Source of the DNA: Caproicibacter fermentans
GTDB taxonomy: Bacteria > Bacillota > Clostridia > Oscillospirales > Acutalibacteraceae
Direction of reading: 5' to 3'
DNA length: 54,364 bases
NCBI RefSeq assembly: GCF_009746625.1
Contig: NZ_VWXL01000024.1
Location: 1 to 54,364 of the forward strand
This document shows, piece by piece, positions 1 through 8,739 of this stretch; position 1 is the first letter of the stretch, and each line of letters starts with the position of its first letter. The notes beneath the pieces are model-generated. The model had not been told where the DNA came from. It was given only the letters and a program-made list of their open reading frames with translations, and ran no database searches. The position numbers and the translations under genes are program-made.

Positions 1-1
1 C

Positions 2-76
2 GGTCTGACCCCGGCACAAGTTGCGGGCCTAAACCTTTCTGCCAGAAGCAAACGCAAGCTTTTCCTCGTCGCTTGA
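2..76 (+). CDS. 3' end of an unidentified protein, possibly a transposase
   Basis: Reading from base 2 gives 24 codons (beginning GLTPAQVAGLNLSARS) and then TGA at 74-76. The start lies outside the window. The LTPAQVAGL-type tail resembles the end of DDE transposase/integrase cores, but 24 residues are too few to assign a family. No partner gene is visible. Confidence 0.25.
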   Translation, partial: GLTPAQVAGLNLSARSKRKLFLVA

Positions 77-340
77 AGCAATTGGCTGATTTCCCTTCTT
101 AATCTTTCATGTTTACTTTACAAAGCCATGTTATTCGGCTTGCACAATACTCCCATTATAGCCGCGAAATCGATTTTGCACAAGAAAATCTTGCAAAACT
201 TGCATATCGTACAGGGCACAAAGTCGCTTAAGTCTCTTTTTTATGGAATACTATAAAATTTCTCTCTCTTTTTCGTTCTATTCCCCACATTCTTCTTGCA
301 GGTGCGGAGCTTACCGTTTTTCATGGCGGATCATGACGGA
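77..340. other. Intergenic region upstream of the exonuclease gene
   Basis: AT-rich stretch with no convincing ORF and no recognised RNA. A possible -10 for the following gene lies just after it (347-352). Confidence 0.4.
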
Positions 341-346
341 ATATGG

Positions 347-352
347 TATACT
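347..352 (+). promoter_or_regulatory. Possible extended -10 for the exonuclease gene
   Basis: TATACT preceded by TGG (344-346) forms an extended -10. No good -35 is visible. It lies 27 bases before the proposed GTG start. Confidence 0.4.
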
Positions 353-378
353 ATTGTAAAAAACAGGGAGGAAAACCG

Positions 379-1173
379 GTGAAACTGATTTCTTGGAATG
401 TCAACGGCCTGCGCGCTTGTCTGAATAAGGGGTTTCTTGATTTTTTTAACCGGGCCGACGCAGATGTTTTCTGTATTCAGGAAACAAAAATGCAGCCCGA
501 ACAGGCGGAACTGATTCTGACGGGATATCGCCAATACTGGAATTCGGCACAGAAAAAGGGATATTCCGGTACGGCGGTTTTTTCCCGGCTGGAACCGCTT
601 TCTGTGCATTACGGAATCGGTGTGCCGGAGCATGACACCGAAGGCCGTTGCATTACGCTGGAATTTCCGGATTTTTATCTTGTTACGGTGTATACGCCGA
701 ATTCCCAGCGGGAACTGACCAGGCTTTTCTACCGCATGCAGTGGGAAGACGCGTTCTGTGACTATCTGACCTGTCTGAATGGGGAAAAGCCTGTGATTGT
801 CTGCGGGGACATGAATGTGGCCCATGAGGAAATCGATCTCAAAAATCCGAAAAGCAATCAGCGAAACGCGGGTTTCACCGCGGAGGAACGGGAGAAGATG
901 ACCCGACTGCTCGGATGCGGATTTACGGACAGCTTCCGCTGGCTTTATCCGGACCGGGTCGCTTATTCCTGGTGGTCTTACATGTTTCACGCCAGAGAAA
1001 AAAACGCCGGCTGGCGTATTGACTATTTTCTGGTTTCCGACCTGCTGCGGGGCAGAATTGAAGACAGCGGAATTCTGACGGAAGTGATGGGAAGCGATCA
1101 CTGCCCGGTTGAATTGATTCTCCGGGAAGGGACCAAATTGGACGAGGAAAGAGAGGATAACAAATGCAGCTGA
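379..1173 (+). CDS. xth: Exodeoxyribonuclease III (AP endonuclease family)
   Basis: 264-residue Mg2+-dependent exonuclease/AP endonuclease of the EEP fold, acting in base-excision repair in the cytoplasm. Family motifs run in order: MKLISWNVNGLRAC at the N-terminus, CIQETKM (metal-binding Glu), CGDMNVAH, WRIDYFLVS, and the C-terminal GSDHCPV with the catalytic His. The GTG at 379 is chosen because GGGAGG lies 8-9 bases upstream and translation begins exactly at the conserved N-terminus; an ATG at 343 would add an unrelated extension. The last 10 bases overlap the start of the metallohydrolase gene, implying coupled translation. Confidence 0.95.
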   Translation: MKLISWNVNGLRACLNKGFLDFFNRADADVFCIQETKMQPEQAELILTGYRQYWNSAQKKGYSGTAVFSRLEPLSVHYGIGVPEHDTEGRCITLEFPDFYLVTVYTPNSQRELTRLFYRMQWEDAFCDYLTCLNGEKPVIVCGDMNVAHEEIDLKNPKSNQRNAGFTAEEREKMTRLLGCGFTDSFRWLYPDRVAYSWWSYMFHAREKNAGWRIDYFLVSDLLRGRIEDSGILTEVMGSDHCPVELILREGTKLDEEREDNKCS

Positions 1174-2756
1174 TTTTTTACGGAGCGGACAAAGAAGTGA
1201 CGGGGAGCTGCCATTGCCTGGAGGCCTGCGGAAAACGGATTCTGATTGACTGCGGGCTTTTGCAGGGTGCGGACGGCGGCGACAATAGGGAGTTTCCCTT
1301 TTCCGCGCAGCAGATTGATTCTGTCATCGTGACACACGCGCATATCGACCACAGCGGACGTCTTCCGCTTTTGGTGAAAAACGGATACCGGGGCAAAATC
1401 CATGCGACGGGCGCCACCTGCGATTTGCTTTCCATTATGCTGCGGGACAGCGCTCACATTCAGGAAATGGATGCAATGAACGAAAACAGGAAGGGAAAGC
1501 GGGCCGGGAAAAATCCGGAGGAACCGCTTTACACGGTTGAGGATGCTCAGGACACGATCGAGCGCCTGGAACCCTGTGTTTACGGGGACATGGTGCAGGT
1601 CTGCGAGGGGGTCCGGTTCCGGATGGTGGACGCCGGACATCTGCTTGGCTCCGCCTCGGTGGAGCTGTGGGCGGAAGAAAACGGCGAAGTGAAAAAAATT
1701 GTGTTCTCCGGCGATATCGGCAATCTGAATCAGCCCATTATCCGCGACCCGCAGTATATTAAGGAAGCGGATTATGTGGTGATGGAATCCACGTACGGCA
1801 ACCGGGAGCATGATCCGATCGCCAACTATATTCCGGACCTTGCAAAGGTATTTGACCAGACGCTGGCGGCGGGAGGCAATGTAGTCATCCCCAGTTTTGC
1901 GGTGGGCCGCACACAGGAGCTGCTCTATTTTATCCGGGAAATGAAAGCGAGAGGGCTGGTCAAAAGCGTGCCTGATTTTCCGGTTTATGTGGACAGCCCC
2001 CTTGCGGCCGAAGCGACGGAAATTTACAGCGGCGACCTGACCGGCTACGCGGATCAGGATACCGTCCGCGTTCTCCGTGAGGGCTTCCGACCTCTCCGTT
2101 TTTCCAATCTGCATCTCTGTGAAAGTGTGGAAGAATCCAGGAGCTTAAACATGGACGGGGTTCCCAAAGTGATTATTTCCTCAAGCGGAATGTGTGAAGC
2201 GGGCCGCATCCGCCATCATTTAAAGCACAATCTGTGGCGGAGCGAGTGCGCCGTCGTATTTGTCGGGTATCAGGCTAACGGCACGCTCGGCCGGATTCTG
2301 GTCGACGGGGCAAAACAGGTGAAGCTGTTCGGCGAGGAGATTGCCGTCAAGGCACAGATTCATAATTTTAAAGCTCTTTCCGGCCACGCGGACCACAACG
2401 GACTTCTGCGTTGGATCGGCGCGTTTACGCAGAAACCCAGACGCGTGTTCGTCGTGCACGGCGAGCAGGAGATCTGCCGCGAATTTACGGAAAACCTCAA
2501 CGCCCTCGGCTACCAGGCCTATGCCCCGAATTTCCAGGCCGTTGCGGATCTTTTGAGCAATTCGATTGTGAATGAGGGCGTCGAACCCATGCATGCGAAG
2601 GCAAAGGCCAGAAGGGTTCAGGCCGCGTTCGCGCGTCTGGTGGAGGCTGGACGCCGTCTGACGCGCGTGATCCAGGAAAACGAGGGGGGCGCAAACAAGG
2701 ACCTCGCAAAATTTGCGGATCAGATCAATTCGCTCTGTGACAAGTGGAGCCGCTGA
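1164..2756 (+). CDS. MBL-fold/beta-CASP metallo-hydrolase (CPSF73-like RNase family)
   Basis: 530-residue protein. The N-terminal metallo-beta-lactamase domain carries the zinc motif THAHIDHSG (about residues 54-62) and a second ligand region VDAGHLLGSA. A beta-CASP insertion follows (ESTYGN, then PSFAVGRTQELL), then SSSGMCEAGRI and the RMMBL motif SGHADHNGLL. Bacterial members are RNA-processing nucleases or uncharacterised hydrolases; its substrate here is unknown. The start overlaps the exonuclease gene by 10 bases, so both are probably in one transcript. The transcript ends at the hairpin at 2767. Confidence 0.92.
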   Translation: MQLIFYGADKEVTGSCHCLEACGKRILIDCGLLQGADGGDNREFPFSAQQIDSVIVTHAHIDHSGRLPLLVKNGYRGKIHATGATCDLLSIMLRDSAHIQEMDAMNENRKGKRAGKNPEEPLYTVEDAQDTIERLEPCVYGDMVQVCEGVRFRMVDAGHLLGSASVELWAEENGEVKKIVFSGDIGNLNQPIIRDPQYIKEADYVVMESTYGNREHDPIANYIPDLAKVFDQTLAAGGNVVIPSFAVGRTQELLYFIREMKARGLVKSVPDFPVYVDSPLAAEATEIYSGDLTGYADQDTVRVLREGFRPLRFSNLHLCESVEESRSLNMDGVPKVIISSSGMCEAGRIRHHLKHNLWRSECAVVFVGYQANGTLGRILVDGAKQVKLFGEEIAVKAQIHNFKALSGHADHNGLLRWIGAFTQKPRRVFVVHGEQEICREFTENLNALGYQAYAPNFQAVADLLSNSIVNEGVEPMHAKAKARRVQAAFARLVEAGRRLTRVIQENEGGANKDLAKFADQINSLCDKWSR

Positions 2757-2766
2757 AAGATAACGG

Positions 2767-2797
2767 AAAATGGCCCGCGCAGTGCGCGGGCCATTTT
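2767..2797. terminator. Bidirectional intrinsic terminator
   Basis: Perfect 14-bp stem (AAAATGGCCCGCGC / GCGCGGGCCATTTT) with a 3-base loop between two convergent genes. A and T tracts sit at the stem base on both strands. Confidence 0.85.
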
Positions 2798-2806
2798 CTC
2801 TGCAGC

Positions 2807-4129
2807 CTATGTAGCCGGATTTTGAATCATTTGCATCTTAGAAGAAACGTCCTTCTGATTTTCCGCCGTGTTTCCGACATAAATATGGTACTGGTTTTTA
2901 CCGTGGGCTTTTGAATAATACAGTGCGTGATCTGCTTTTTTGTATAGTTCCCGATATTCCGCTCCGTCTTCCGGATACAGGGATACGCCGACACTGCCGC
3001 TGACTCGGTACGAAGAGTCCTCAAGGCGGATTTCGCCGAACAGATTTTTGACCGCGTTCAGTTTTTCCGTTAGGGTGTCGGAGGAGGAATAGTCCTTCAT
3101 AAACACAAAAAATTCATCGCCGCCGATTCTGCCCACGATATCGGAGCAGCGAAACAGCCCGGACAATTTCAGCGCAACCTGTGAAAGAGCCGTATCCCCC
3201 TGAATGTGCCCCAGCGTATCGTTGATCCGCTTGAAATTGTCAATGTCGATCATGATGGCGGCGTGGCGGCCGCTCTTTCCCGTCCCCGCCAGAAAATCCT
3301 CAATCAGAGTTTGGGTGAAGCTCTTGTTGTAAATGCCTGTCAAACCGTCTTTGCGCGATTGCTTTAAAATTTCCAGCTCCTGTTTTTTACGCTCGTCAAT
3401 ATTCTTGACGTAACCGATCACTTTCAGCCCGTCACCGGAATTCCCGCTCCGGATGACGGAAGAAGAAACCCATTTTAATGTGCCGGATGGCAGCCGCTGG
3501 CGGTATTCAAGGGTGATCTCGGGGATTTGCGAAGCACGGAAAGTTTCCAGCAGGTTTCGCCGGTCGAAGGTTTGAAAAAATTTCTCTTGATCTTCTTCAT
3601 AAACGGCATGATCCGCAATGCTGTGAATCATATCGTCAAACATTTCGGTGTTTAAGAATGAAAAAGCTCTTTGATAACCCTCAAGCCCGTAAATCAGACG
3701 GTTATGGGTCAAGTCCGCCTCAAAGATGCGTTCGCAGGTTAATTCAAGCGCGGACCTGTATATCTTTTCATTTTCATACAGCTGAATTTGCAGTCTTCGG
3801 CTTTCTTTCAATTCTTCCGTTTGATTTTCAACGCAGGTCATCAGACGGTTGAAAGAAACGGACAACCGATGAAAATTATCGTTTTCATCATAACAGGAAA
3901 ATCGGGCGCGAAAATCACCCCTCATCGCCCGGTTGATCGCATCCAGAAAATCAGAGGTTGGTTTGTCTACATAACGGTACCAGATCGCCAAAAGAAGGAC
4001 GAGTGAAACCAATGAGGAGAGGATCACGGATTCCGCCGTAATTCTATGGAATCCGTCTGTCAGTAACGCGGTCAGAATTTCGGACAATGAAAAACCTAAA
4101 ATCAAAAACCAGAACGATTTCCCTTTCAC
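2807..4129 (-). CDS. Membrane-anchored diguanylate cyclase (PAS-GGDEF)
   Basis: 440-residue protein predicted to make c-di-GMP from two GTP. Two N-terminal hydrophobic segments (about residues 5-22 and 32-50) are followed by a HAMP-like linker, a PAS-like region (about 120-245) and a C-terminal GGDEF domain. RIGGDEFF carries the active-site loop at about 336-340. RxxD (RCSD) five residues before GGDEF is the canonical inhibitory I-site, so product inhibition is expected. The GTG at 4129 is preferred because GGAGGAGT lies 6 bases upstream; ATG at 4150 and GTG at 4153 have no SD. A c-di-GMP-I riboswitch lies in the leader, so the gene appears to be controlled by its own product. Confidence 0.9.
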   Translation of the reverse strand: MKGKSFWFLILGFSLSEILTALLTDGFHRITAESVILSSLVSLVLLLAIWYRYVDKPTSDFLDAINRAMRGDFRARFSCYDENDNFHRLSVSFNRLMTCVENQTEELKESRRLQIQLYENEKIYRSALELTCERIFEADLTHNRLIYGLEGYQRAFSFLNTEMFDDMIHSIADHAVYEEDQEKFFQTFDRRNLLETFRASQIPEITLEYRQRLPSGTLKWVSSSVIRSGNSGDGLKVIGYVKNIDERKKQELEILKQSRKDGLTGIYNKSFTQTLIEDFLAGTGKSGRHAAIMIDIDNFKRINDTLGHIQGDTALSQVALKLSGLFRCSDIVGRIGGDEFFVFMKDYSSSDTLTEKLNAVKNLFGEIRLEDSSYRVSGSVGVSLYPEDGAEYRELYKKADHALYYSKAHGKNQYHIYVGNTAENQKDVSSKMQMIQNPAT

Positions 4130-4150
4130 GGAATGACTCCTCCAATCCAT

Positions 4151-4172
4151 CACCGCATGAGAATTTGCGGTG
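4151..4172 (-). other. Hairpin in the riboswitch expression platform
   Basis: Seven-bp inverted repeat CACCGCA...TGCGGTG between the c-di-GMP aptamer and the SD of the diguanylate cyclase gene. There is no U-tract, so control of translation seems likelier than termination. This is inference. Confidence 0.5.
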
Positions 4173-4175
4173 AAA

Positions 4176-4252
4176 AGTGCAACCGGCTGGCATGCCCTGT
4201 CGGGTTTAGCCCCTTGGCTTTGCGTCTCCGTCTTTCGGCGGATTTGCCATTT
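4176..4252 (-). ncRNA. c-di-GMP-I (GEMM) riboswitch
   Basis: On the minus strand the leader contains the conserved GEMM-I blocks: a GAAA-capped stem (CCGCCGAAAGACGG), GACGCAAAGCC, GGGCTAAAC, and ATGCCAGCCGGTTGCAC forming the P3-side receptor region. It sits between a sigma-A promoter and a diguanylate cyclase gene, the expected context. Boundaries are approximate. Confidence 0.88.
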
Positions 4253-4283
4253 TACTTATTGGCAGGAACTATTGCATAAGAAA

Positions 4284-4312
4284 AGTATAAATCACAAAAA
4301 GAATCTATGCAA
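4284..4312 (-). promoter_or_regulatory. Sigma-A promoter of the riboswitch/diguanylate cyclase transcript
   Basis: On the minus strand TTGCAT (4307-4312), a 17-bp spacer, and TATACT (4284-4289). Transcription would start about 25 bases before the aptamer. Confidence 0.7.
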
Positions 4313-4358
4313 TATGTTTTTATCCGGAAAAGATAATTCTGGAGAAATAAACAAATAT

Positions 4359-5657
4359 TTATTTATTCTGTTGGTTAATATTTCCTTTCTGATTTGGAAG
4401 TTTTTCTCTTGCCACGGCCAGCATCAGCTTGATCCTGTTTTCCTGGTTGACTCTGGTCGCGCTGGGGTCGTAATCGATTGGAACGATGTTGGAGCGCTCG
4501 TCAACGGCTTTGATTTTGTGGATCATACCCTTGCCGCAGATATGGTTCGGCAGACAGCCGAACGGCTGCGCGCAGACGATGTTTTCATAGCCCTGTTCGG
4601 TCAGCTCCATCATTTCGGCCGTCAGCAGCCAGCCTTCTCCCATTTTATCACCGTAACCGATAATGTCCTTGACAAGGCTTTTGGTGTGAGTATAAGGAGT
4701 CGGCGCCAGAAACTTTGGTTCGGTTTTGACTGCGTCAATCAGAATGTCCTGCATTTTCGTCAGGTAGTTCATCAGTTTTTGCACCACAAATTTTTTCGCC
4801 GGTCTTCCCCCGTACAGGCGGATGTCCTCCAGACGGTTGTCCACCTTGAACAGCGCGAAGCCCATAATACCGGGAACGTTGATTTCACAGTCCTGCCCGC
4901 GCAGAAATTCCTCCAGATTGTTGTTCCCCAGCGCAGCGTATTTCACATAGATTTCGCCGACGATACCGACTTTGACCTTTGGCGTTTTCCGAACCGGAAC
5001 GGCGGCGAAATCTTGAACGATCGCGTTCAGGTTTTTCCTTTGTTCTTTCAGAGACAGGCCGCGGCCCCGGTTAAACTGCTCCGAAAGGACCGCAATCCAT
5101 TTTTCGACCTTCTGTCCGCTGTTACCCTTGTTGATTTCGTAAGCTTCCGTCTGATTGTGCAGCAGCATCAGCGCGTCGCCGTAAACGACGCCTGCGACAA
5201 ATTTCCGCACCATGGAAAGCGTGATTTGAAAGCCCGGGTTCCGTTCCAGAAACGACAGATTAAGAGAAATCACGGGAACCTGTTCCAGGCCGGCTTTCTT
5301 CAGCGCCTTGCGCAGCAGATGGATGTAGTTGGAGGCGCGGCAACCGCCGCCGGTCTGGGTTATAATCAGCGCGGTCTTGTTTAGGTCGTATTTTCCGGAA
5401 TGCAGCGCGTCAATAAATTGCCCGATGACAAGAAGAGCAGGGTAACAGGTGTCGTTATGAACGTATTTGAGCCCCTCCTGTACGATGTTGGGACCGGTTG
5501 TGCTCAGCAGTTCAAAATGATAGCCGCAGTTTTTCATAACATTGACAATCAGCCGGAAGTGAATCGGCGCCATCATCGGACACAGGATGGTGTAATCCTT
5601 TTTCATTTCCTTTGTAAACAGAAGACGCCCCTGCTTGTTGTATTTCAGCTTTGCCAT
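4359..5657 (-). CDS. DUF2229/2-hydroxyglutaryl-CoA-dehydratase-like protein (activase partner)
   Basis: 432-residue protein resembling the C-terminal third of the large acyl-CoA dehydratase activase-related proteins (about 1,400 residues in many Firmicutes). Conserved blocks include LCPMMAPIHF, YVHNDTCYPALLV with a Cys, TQTGGGCRASNY and a late ENIVCAQPFGCLPNHI with candidate Fe-S cysteines. The ATG at 5657 has GAGGGG upstream; a GTG at 5672 would overlap the upstream TGA but lacks a good SD. It lies 11 bases after the activase gene, so the pair is cotranscribed and is probably a natural split of the large protein. The substrate is unknown. Confidence 0.8.
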   Translation of the reverse strand: MAKLKYNKQGRLLFTKEMKKDYTILCPMMAPIHFRLIVNVMKNCGYHFELLSTTGPNIVQEGLKYVHNDTCYPALLVIGQFIDALHSGKYDLNKTALIITQTGGGCRASNYIHLLRKALKKAGLEQVPVISLNLSFLERNPGFQITLSMVRKFVAGVVYGDALMLLHNQTEAYEINKGNSGQKVEKWIAVLSEQFNRGRGLSLKEQRKNLNAIVQDFAAVPVRKTPKVKVGIVGEIYVKYAALGNNNLEEFLRGQDCEINVPGIMGFALFKVDNRLEDIRLYGGRPAKKFVVQKLMNYLTKMQDILIDAVKTEPKFLAPTPYTHTKSLVKDIIGYGDKMGEGWLLTAEMMELTEQGYENIVCAQPFGCLPNHICGKGMIHKIKAVDERSNIVPIDYDPSATRVNQENRIKLMLAVAREKLPNQKGNINQQNK

Positions 5658-5668
5658 AGTCGCACCCC

Positions 5669-8566
5669 TCACGGTTCCAGAGCGGCGAACAGGCTGCGCA
5701 GCCTGATTTTCACCGCGCCAAGGTTTGTGATCTCATCAATTTTGATCTGCGTGTAGATTTTATCGCCCTCTTCCAGAATCCTTCGGACTTCATCGGTTGT
5801 AATCGCGTCGACTCCGCAGCCGAACGAAACCAGCTGAACCAGATTCATATCCGGTCTGGAACAGACGTATTTTGCCGCGGCGTACAGTCTTGCGTGATAT
5901 GTCCACTGGTTTAAAACATCCGTATGGACTTTGCCGACTCTTCGGCTGACGATGTCCTCCGTAATGACGGCGGCGCCCAGACTGACGATCAGCTTGTCGA
6001 TGCCGTGGTTGATTTCCGGGTCCAAATGATAAGGCCGGCCGCTTAGAATAATGATCGGAAGCTTTTCCCGCTCCGCCTGCGCGATCATCTCGTCGCCCCT
6101 TTGCCGGACCTGTTCCATGTACCGGTCGTATTCGCCGTATGCCGCTTTCGCAGCGCGCTTCACTTCTCGCACGGTGATGTCAGGAAAGCTTTTTTGCAGA
6201 ATGGCGTGCATTTTGACCGGGAAGTCGCGCTTGCGGTGAATGCCGACGTAATCGTGAATCAGGTTGCGGCCCTCGAGAGTGCTCATGTTGGCGGCGATCA
6301 CTTCCGGATAATAGGCGACAACCGGGCAGTTGTAATGGTTGTCGGAGATTCCTTCGTCGAAGTTGTACGACATGCAGGGGTAAAAGATATTCTGAATCCC
6401 TTCGTCGATCAGCGCCTGCACATGGCCGTGCATCAGCTTCGCGGGGAAGCAGACGGTGTCGGACGGGATGGTGCTCTGCCCGTTCAGGTACAGTTCGCGG
6501 TCCGACATCGGGGAGACCACCACTTCAAACCCGAGGGAGGTAAAAAAGCTATGCCAGAACGGGAGCAGCTCGTACAGGTTGAGTCCCATGGGAATCCCGA
6601 TTTTTCCTCTTGGCCCCGGTTCGGATTTGCGGTAGGAAGCCAGAAGATCCATTTTGTAGGCGACCATGTTCAGCTCGCTTTTCGAGTTGCGCTTGGTTAC
6701 GGGCTTTTCGCAGCGGTTCCCGCCGATAAAGCGCCGGTTCCCGCCGAAAATATTGATGGTCAGCCTGCAGTGATTGCTGCACAAACCGCAGTTGGTTACT
6801 TTTACTTCGTGCTTGAAATTTTCGAGTTCTTCCGGCCCTATCAGCGTGGTTTGCGCCGCCGGTTTGCCCATGGCGTAAAGCGCCGCGCCGTAGGCGCCCA
6901 TCAGACCGGAGATGTCGGGTCTGGTGACCTCCACGCCGAGCTCCTTTTCAAAAACGCGCAGTACCGCGTCGTTCAGAAAGGTTCCACCCTGAACGACGAT
7001 ATTTCTCCCGAGTTCTTCGGCGTTCGGTACGCGGATGACCTTGTAGATCGCGTTTTTCACCACGCTGACCGAAAGGCCGGCGGAAATATCCTCCGTGGTC
7101 GCGCCGTCCTTCTGCGCCTGCTTGACCTGGGAATTCATAAACACGGTGCAGCGGGAGCCCAGGTCCACGGGATGCTCCGCGAACAGCCCGAGCTTGGCGA
7201 ATTCCGGAATTTCGTAGCCGAGCGTGTTGGCAAACGTCTGCAGAAACGAACCGCAGCCGGAAGAGCAGGCTTCGTTCAAAAAAATATTGTCCACGGCGCC
7301 ATTGCGAATTTTAAAGCATTTCATGTCCTGCCCGCCGATGTCGATGACAAAATCGACGTTTGGGCGGAAGTGTTTGGCGGCGGTAAAATGCGCGACGGTT
7401 TCCACAATTCCGTAGTCGATTCCGAACGCGTTTTTCAGAAGCTCTTCTCCGTAGCCTGTGACCGCGCTCTTTGAAATACGGAGGCTTGGGTATTTTTGAT
7501 CAATACCGAGCAGATATTCCCGGATGATGGGGACCGGGTTGCCGGAATTGCTCTTGTAGATGGAGTCCAAAATTTCCGCGTCCCTGCCGAGCAGTACCGC
7601 TTTGACGGTGGTGGAACCCGCGTCGACGCCCAGAAAGGCGTCACCGCTGTATTTACCGATGTCGCCGCGCGGAGCTTTGCACTGCGCATGCCTTTGGCAG
7701 AATTCTTCATATTCCGCCGCATTCCGAAACAGAGGAGGAATGGAGAGAAAGCTGCCGGTGGAACCGTATTTCCGGATGCTTTCCAGAGCTTCCACAAGCT
7801 TTGTCTCAACCGCTCCGCAGTAGGCCGCACCGATGGCGACATAATAGAGGGAGTTCTCCGGGCAGACGCCGGTTACCTTCAGCGCGCGGTCGAAGCTGTC
7901 GCGCAGCTGCGGCAGAAAAGTCAGCGGCCCGCCCAGATAAACCACCTTGCCGCGGATTGGCCGGCCCTGAGCAAGACCGGCAATCGTCTGGTTTGCGACG
8001 GCGGCGAAAATACTGGCGGAGATGTCCGTTGCCCTTGCGCCCTGGTTCAGCAGCGGCTGAACGTCCGACTTCGCAAAGACCCCGCAGCGTGAAGCGATGG
8101 TGTAAATTTTCTCATACCGGGCTGCGAGGCTGTCCATTTCCTCCAACGAAACATTCAAAAGGGTAGCCATCTGATCGATAAAGGCGCCGGTTCCGCCCGC
8201 ACAGGAACCGTTCATGCGCACTTCCAGTCCGCCGGAAAGAAATAGAATTTTTGCGTCTTCTCCGCCGAGCTCTATAATCACGTCCGCGTCGGGGATCAGT
8301 TTTCCGACCGCGATGCGGGTCGCGTAAACCTCCTGAACAAAGGGAAGGCCGCAGGTCTGGGAGATTCCCATTCCGGCGGAGCCTGAAACAGTCAGCTTTG
8401 CCGTCTCGTCCAGACTGAATTCACGGCGGACTTTTTCCAGAAGTTCCGTCATTTTTTCAGTGATTTTGGAGTAATGCCGTTCATAGGAACGATACAAAAT
8501 ATTGCCTGTTTCATCCATGACGACGCATTTTATTGTGGTGGAGCCAACATCCAATCCAATTTTCAT
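5669..8566 (-). CDS. BadF/BadG/BcrA/BcrD-type activase, two ATPase domains plus DUF2229
   Basis: 965-residue protein with two ASKHA ATPase domains of the 2-hydroxyglutaryl-CoA dehydratase activator type. The first starts MKIGLDVGSTTIKCVV and has IELGGEDAKI and NGSCAGGTGAF; the second starts FLGVDAGSTTVKAVLL and has DIGGQDMK and NEACSSGCGSF (cluster-binding Cys). The C-terminal DUF2229 region contains CGLCSNHCRL and CFPAKL. Known relatives use ATP to drive low-potential electron transfer to radical dehydratases or reductases. The ATG at 8566 is chosen because the conserved N-terminus starts there. The 3' end adjoins the partner gene. Confidence 0.88.
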   Translation of the reverse strand: MKIGLDVGSTTIKCVVMDETGNILYRSYERHYSKITEKMTELLEKVRREFSLDETAKLTVSGSAGMGISQTCGLPFVQEVYATRIAVGKLIPDADVIIELGGEDAKILFLSGGLEVRMNGSCAGGTGAFIDQMATLLNVSLEEMDSLAARYEKIYTIASRCGVFAKSDVQPLLNQGARATDISASIFAAVANQTIAGLAQGRPIRGKVVYLGGPLTFLPQLRDSFDRALKVTGVCPENSLYYVAIGAAYCGAVETKLVEALESIRKYGSTGSFLSIPPLFRNAAEYEEFCQRHAQCKAPRGDIGKYSGDAFLGVDAGSTTVKAVLLGRDAEILDSIYKSNSGNPVPIIREYLLGIDQKYPSLRISKSAVTGYGEELLKNAFGIDYGIVETVAHFTAAKHFRPNVDFVIDIGGQDMKCFKIRNGAVDNIFLNEACSSGCGSFLQTFANTLGYEIPEFAKLGLFAEHPVDLGSRCTVFMNSQVKQAQKDGATTEDISAGLSVSVVKNAIYKVIRVPNAEELGRNIVVQGGTFLNDAVLRVFEKELGVEVTRPDISGLMGAYGAALYAMGKPAAQTTLIGPEELENFKHEVKVTNCGLCSNHCRLTINIFGGNRRFIGGNRCEKPVTKRNSKSELNMVAYKMDLLASYRKSEPGPRGKIGIPMGLNLYELLPFWHSFFTSLGFEVVVSPMSDRELYLNGQSTIPSDTVCFPAKLMHGHVQALIDEGIQNIFYPCMSYNFDEGISDNHYNCPVVAYYPEVIAANMSTLEGRNLIHDYVGIHRKRDFPVKMHAILQKSFPDITVREVKRAAKAAYGEYDRYMEQVRQRGDEMIAQAEREKLPIIILSGRPYHLDPEINHGIDKLIVSLGAAVITEDIVSRRVGKVHTDVLNQWTYHARLYAAAKYVCSRPDMNLVQLVSFGCGVDAITTDEVRRILEEGDKIYTQIKIDEITNLGAVKIRLRSLFAALEP

Positions 8567-8611
8567 CGCAATGCCCTGCCATTTCTTCAGTCGTTTATAT
8601 GTTAACAACTC

Positions 8612-8641
8612 ATTCTAATTCAATCATAGCAAATCTGTCAA
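8612..8641 (-). promoter_or_regulatory. Promoter of the activase operon
   Basis: Minus strand: TTGACA (8636-8641), 18-bp spacer, TAGAAT (8612-8617). Confidence 0.6.
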
Positions 8642-8671
8642 GGGATTCTTTTTTAAAATTGAAAGTCCGTC

Positions 8672-8700
8672 TTGTACTTTTGCCGCCGCGATGTTAAAAT
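8672..8700 (+). promoter_or_regulatory. Promoter of pyrB
   Basis: TTGTAC (8672-8677), 17-bp spacer, TAAAAT (8695-8700), 40 bases before the start codon. No PyrR-type attenuator fits in this short leader. Confidence 0.65.
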
Positions 8701-8739
8701 ATTACTCGAAATCAATAGAGAAAGTACGGGGTGAACCTG

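Noticed and set aside
4170-5384. 404-codon open frame on the plus strand
   Set aside because: Overlaps the riboswitch, its promoter and the DUF2229 gene on the opposite strand; composition is that of a shadow.
6101-7474. 457-codon open frame antisense to the activase gene
   Set aside because: Shadow of a strongly conserved ATPase gene; no start signal or protein-like pattern.
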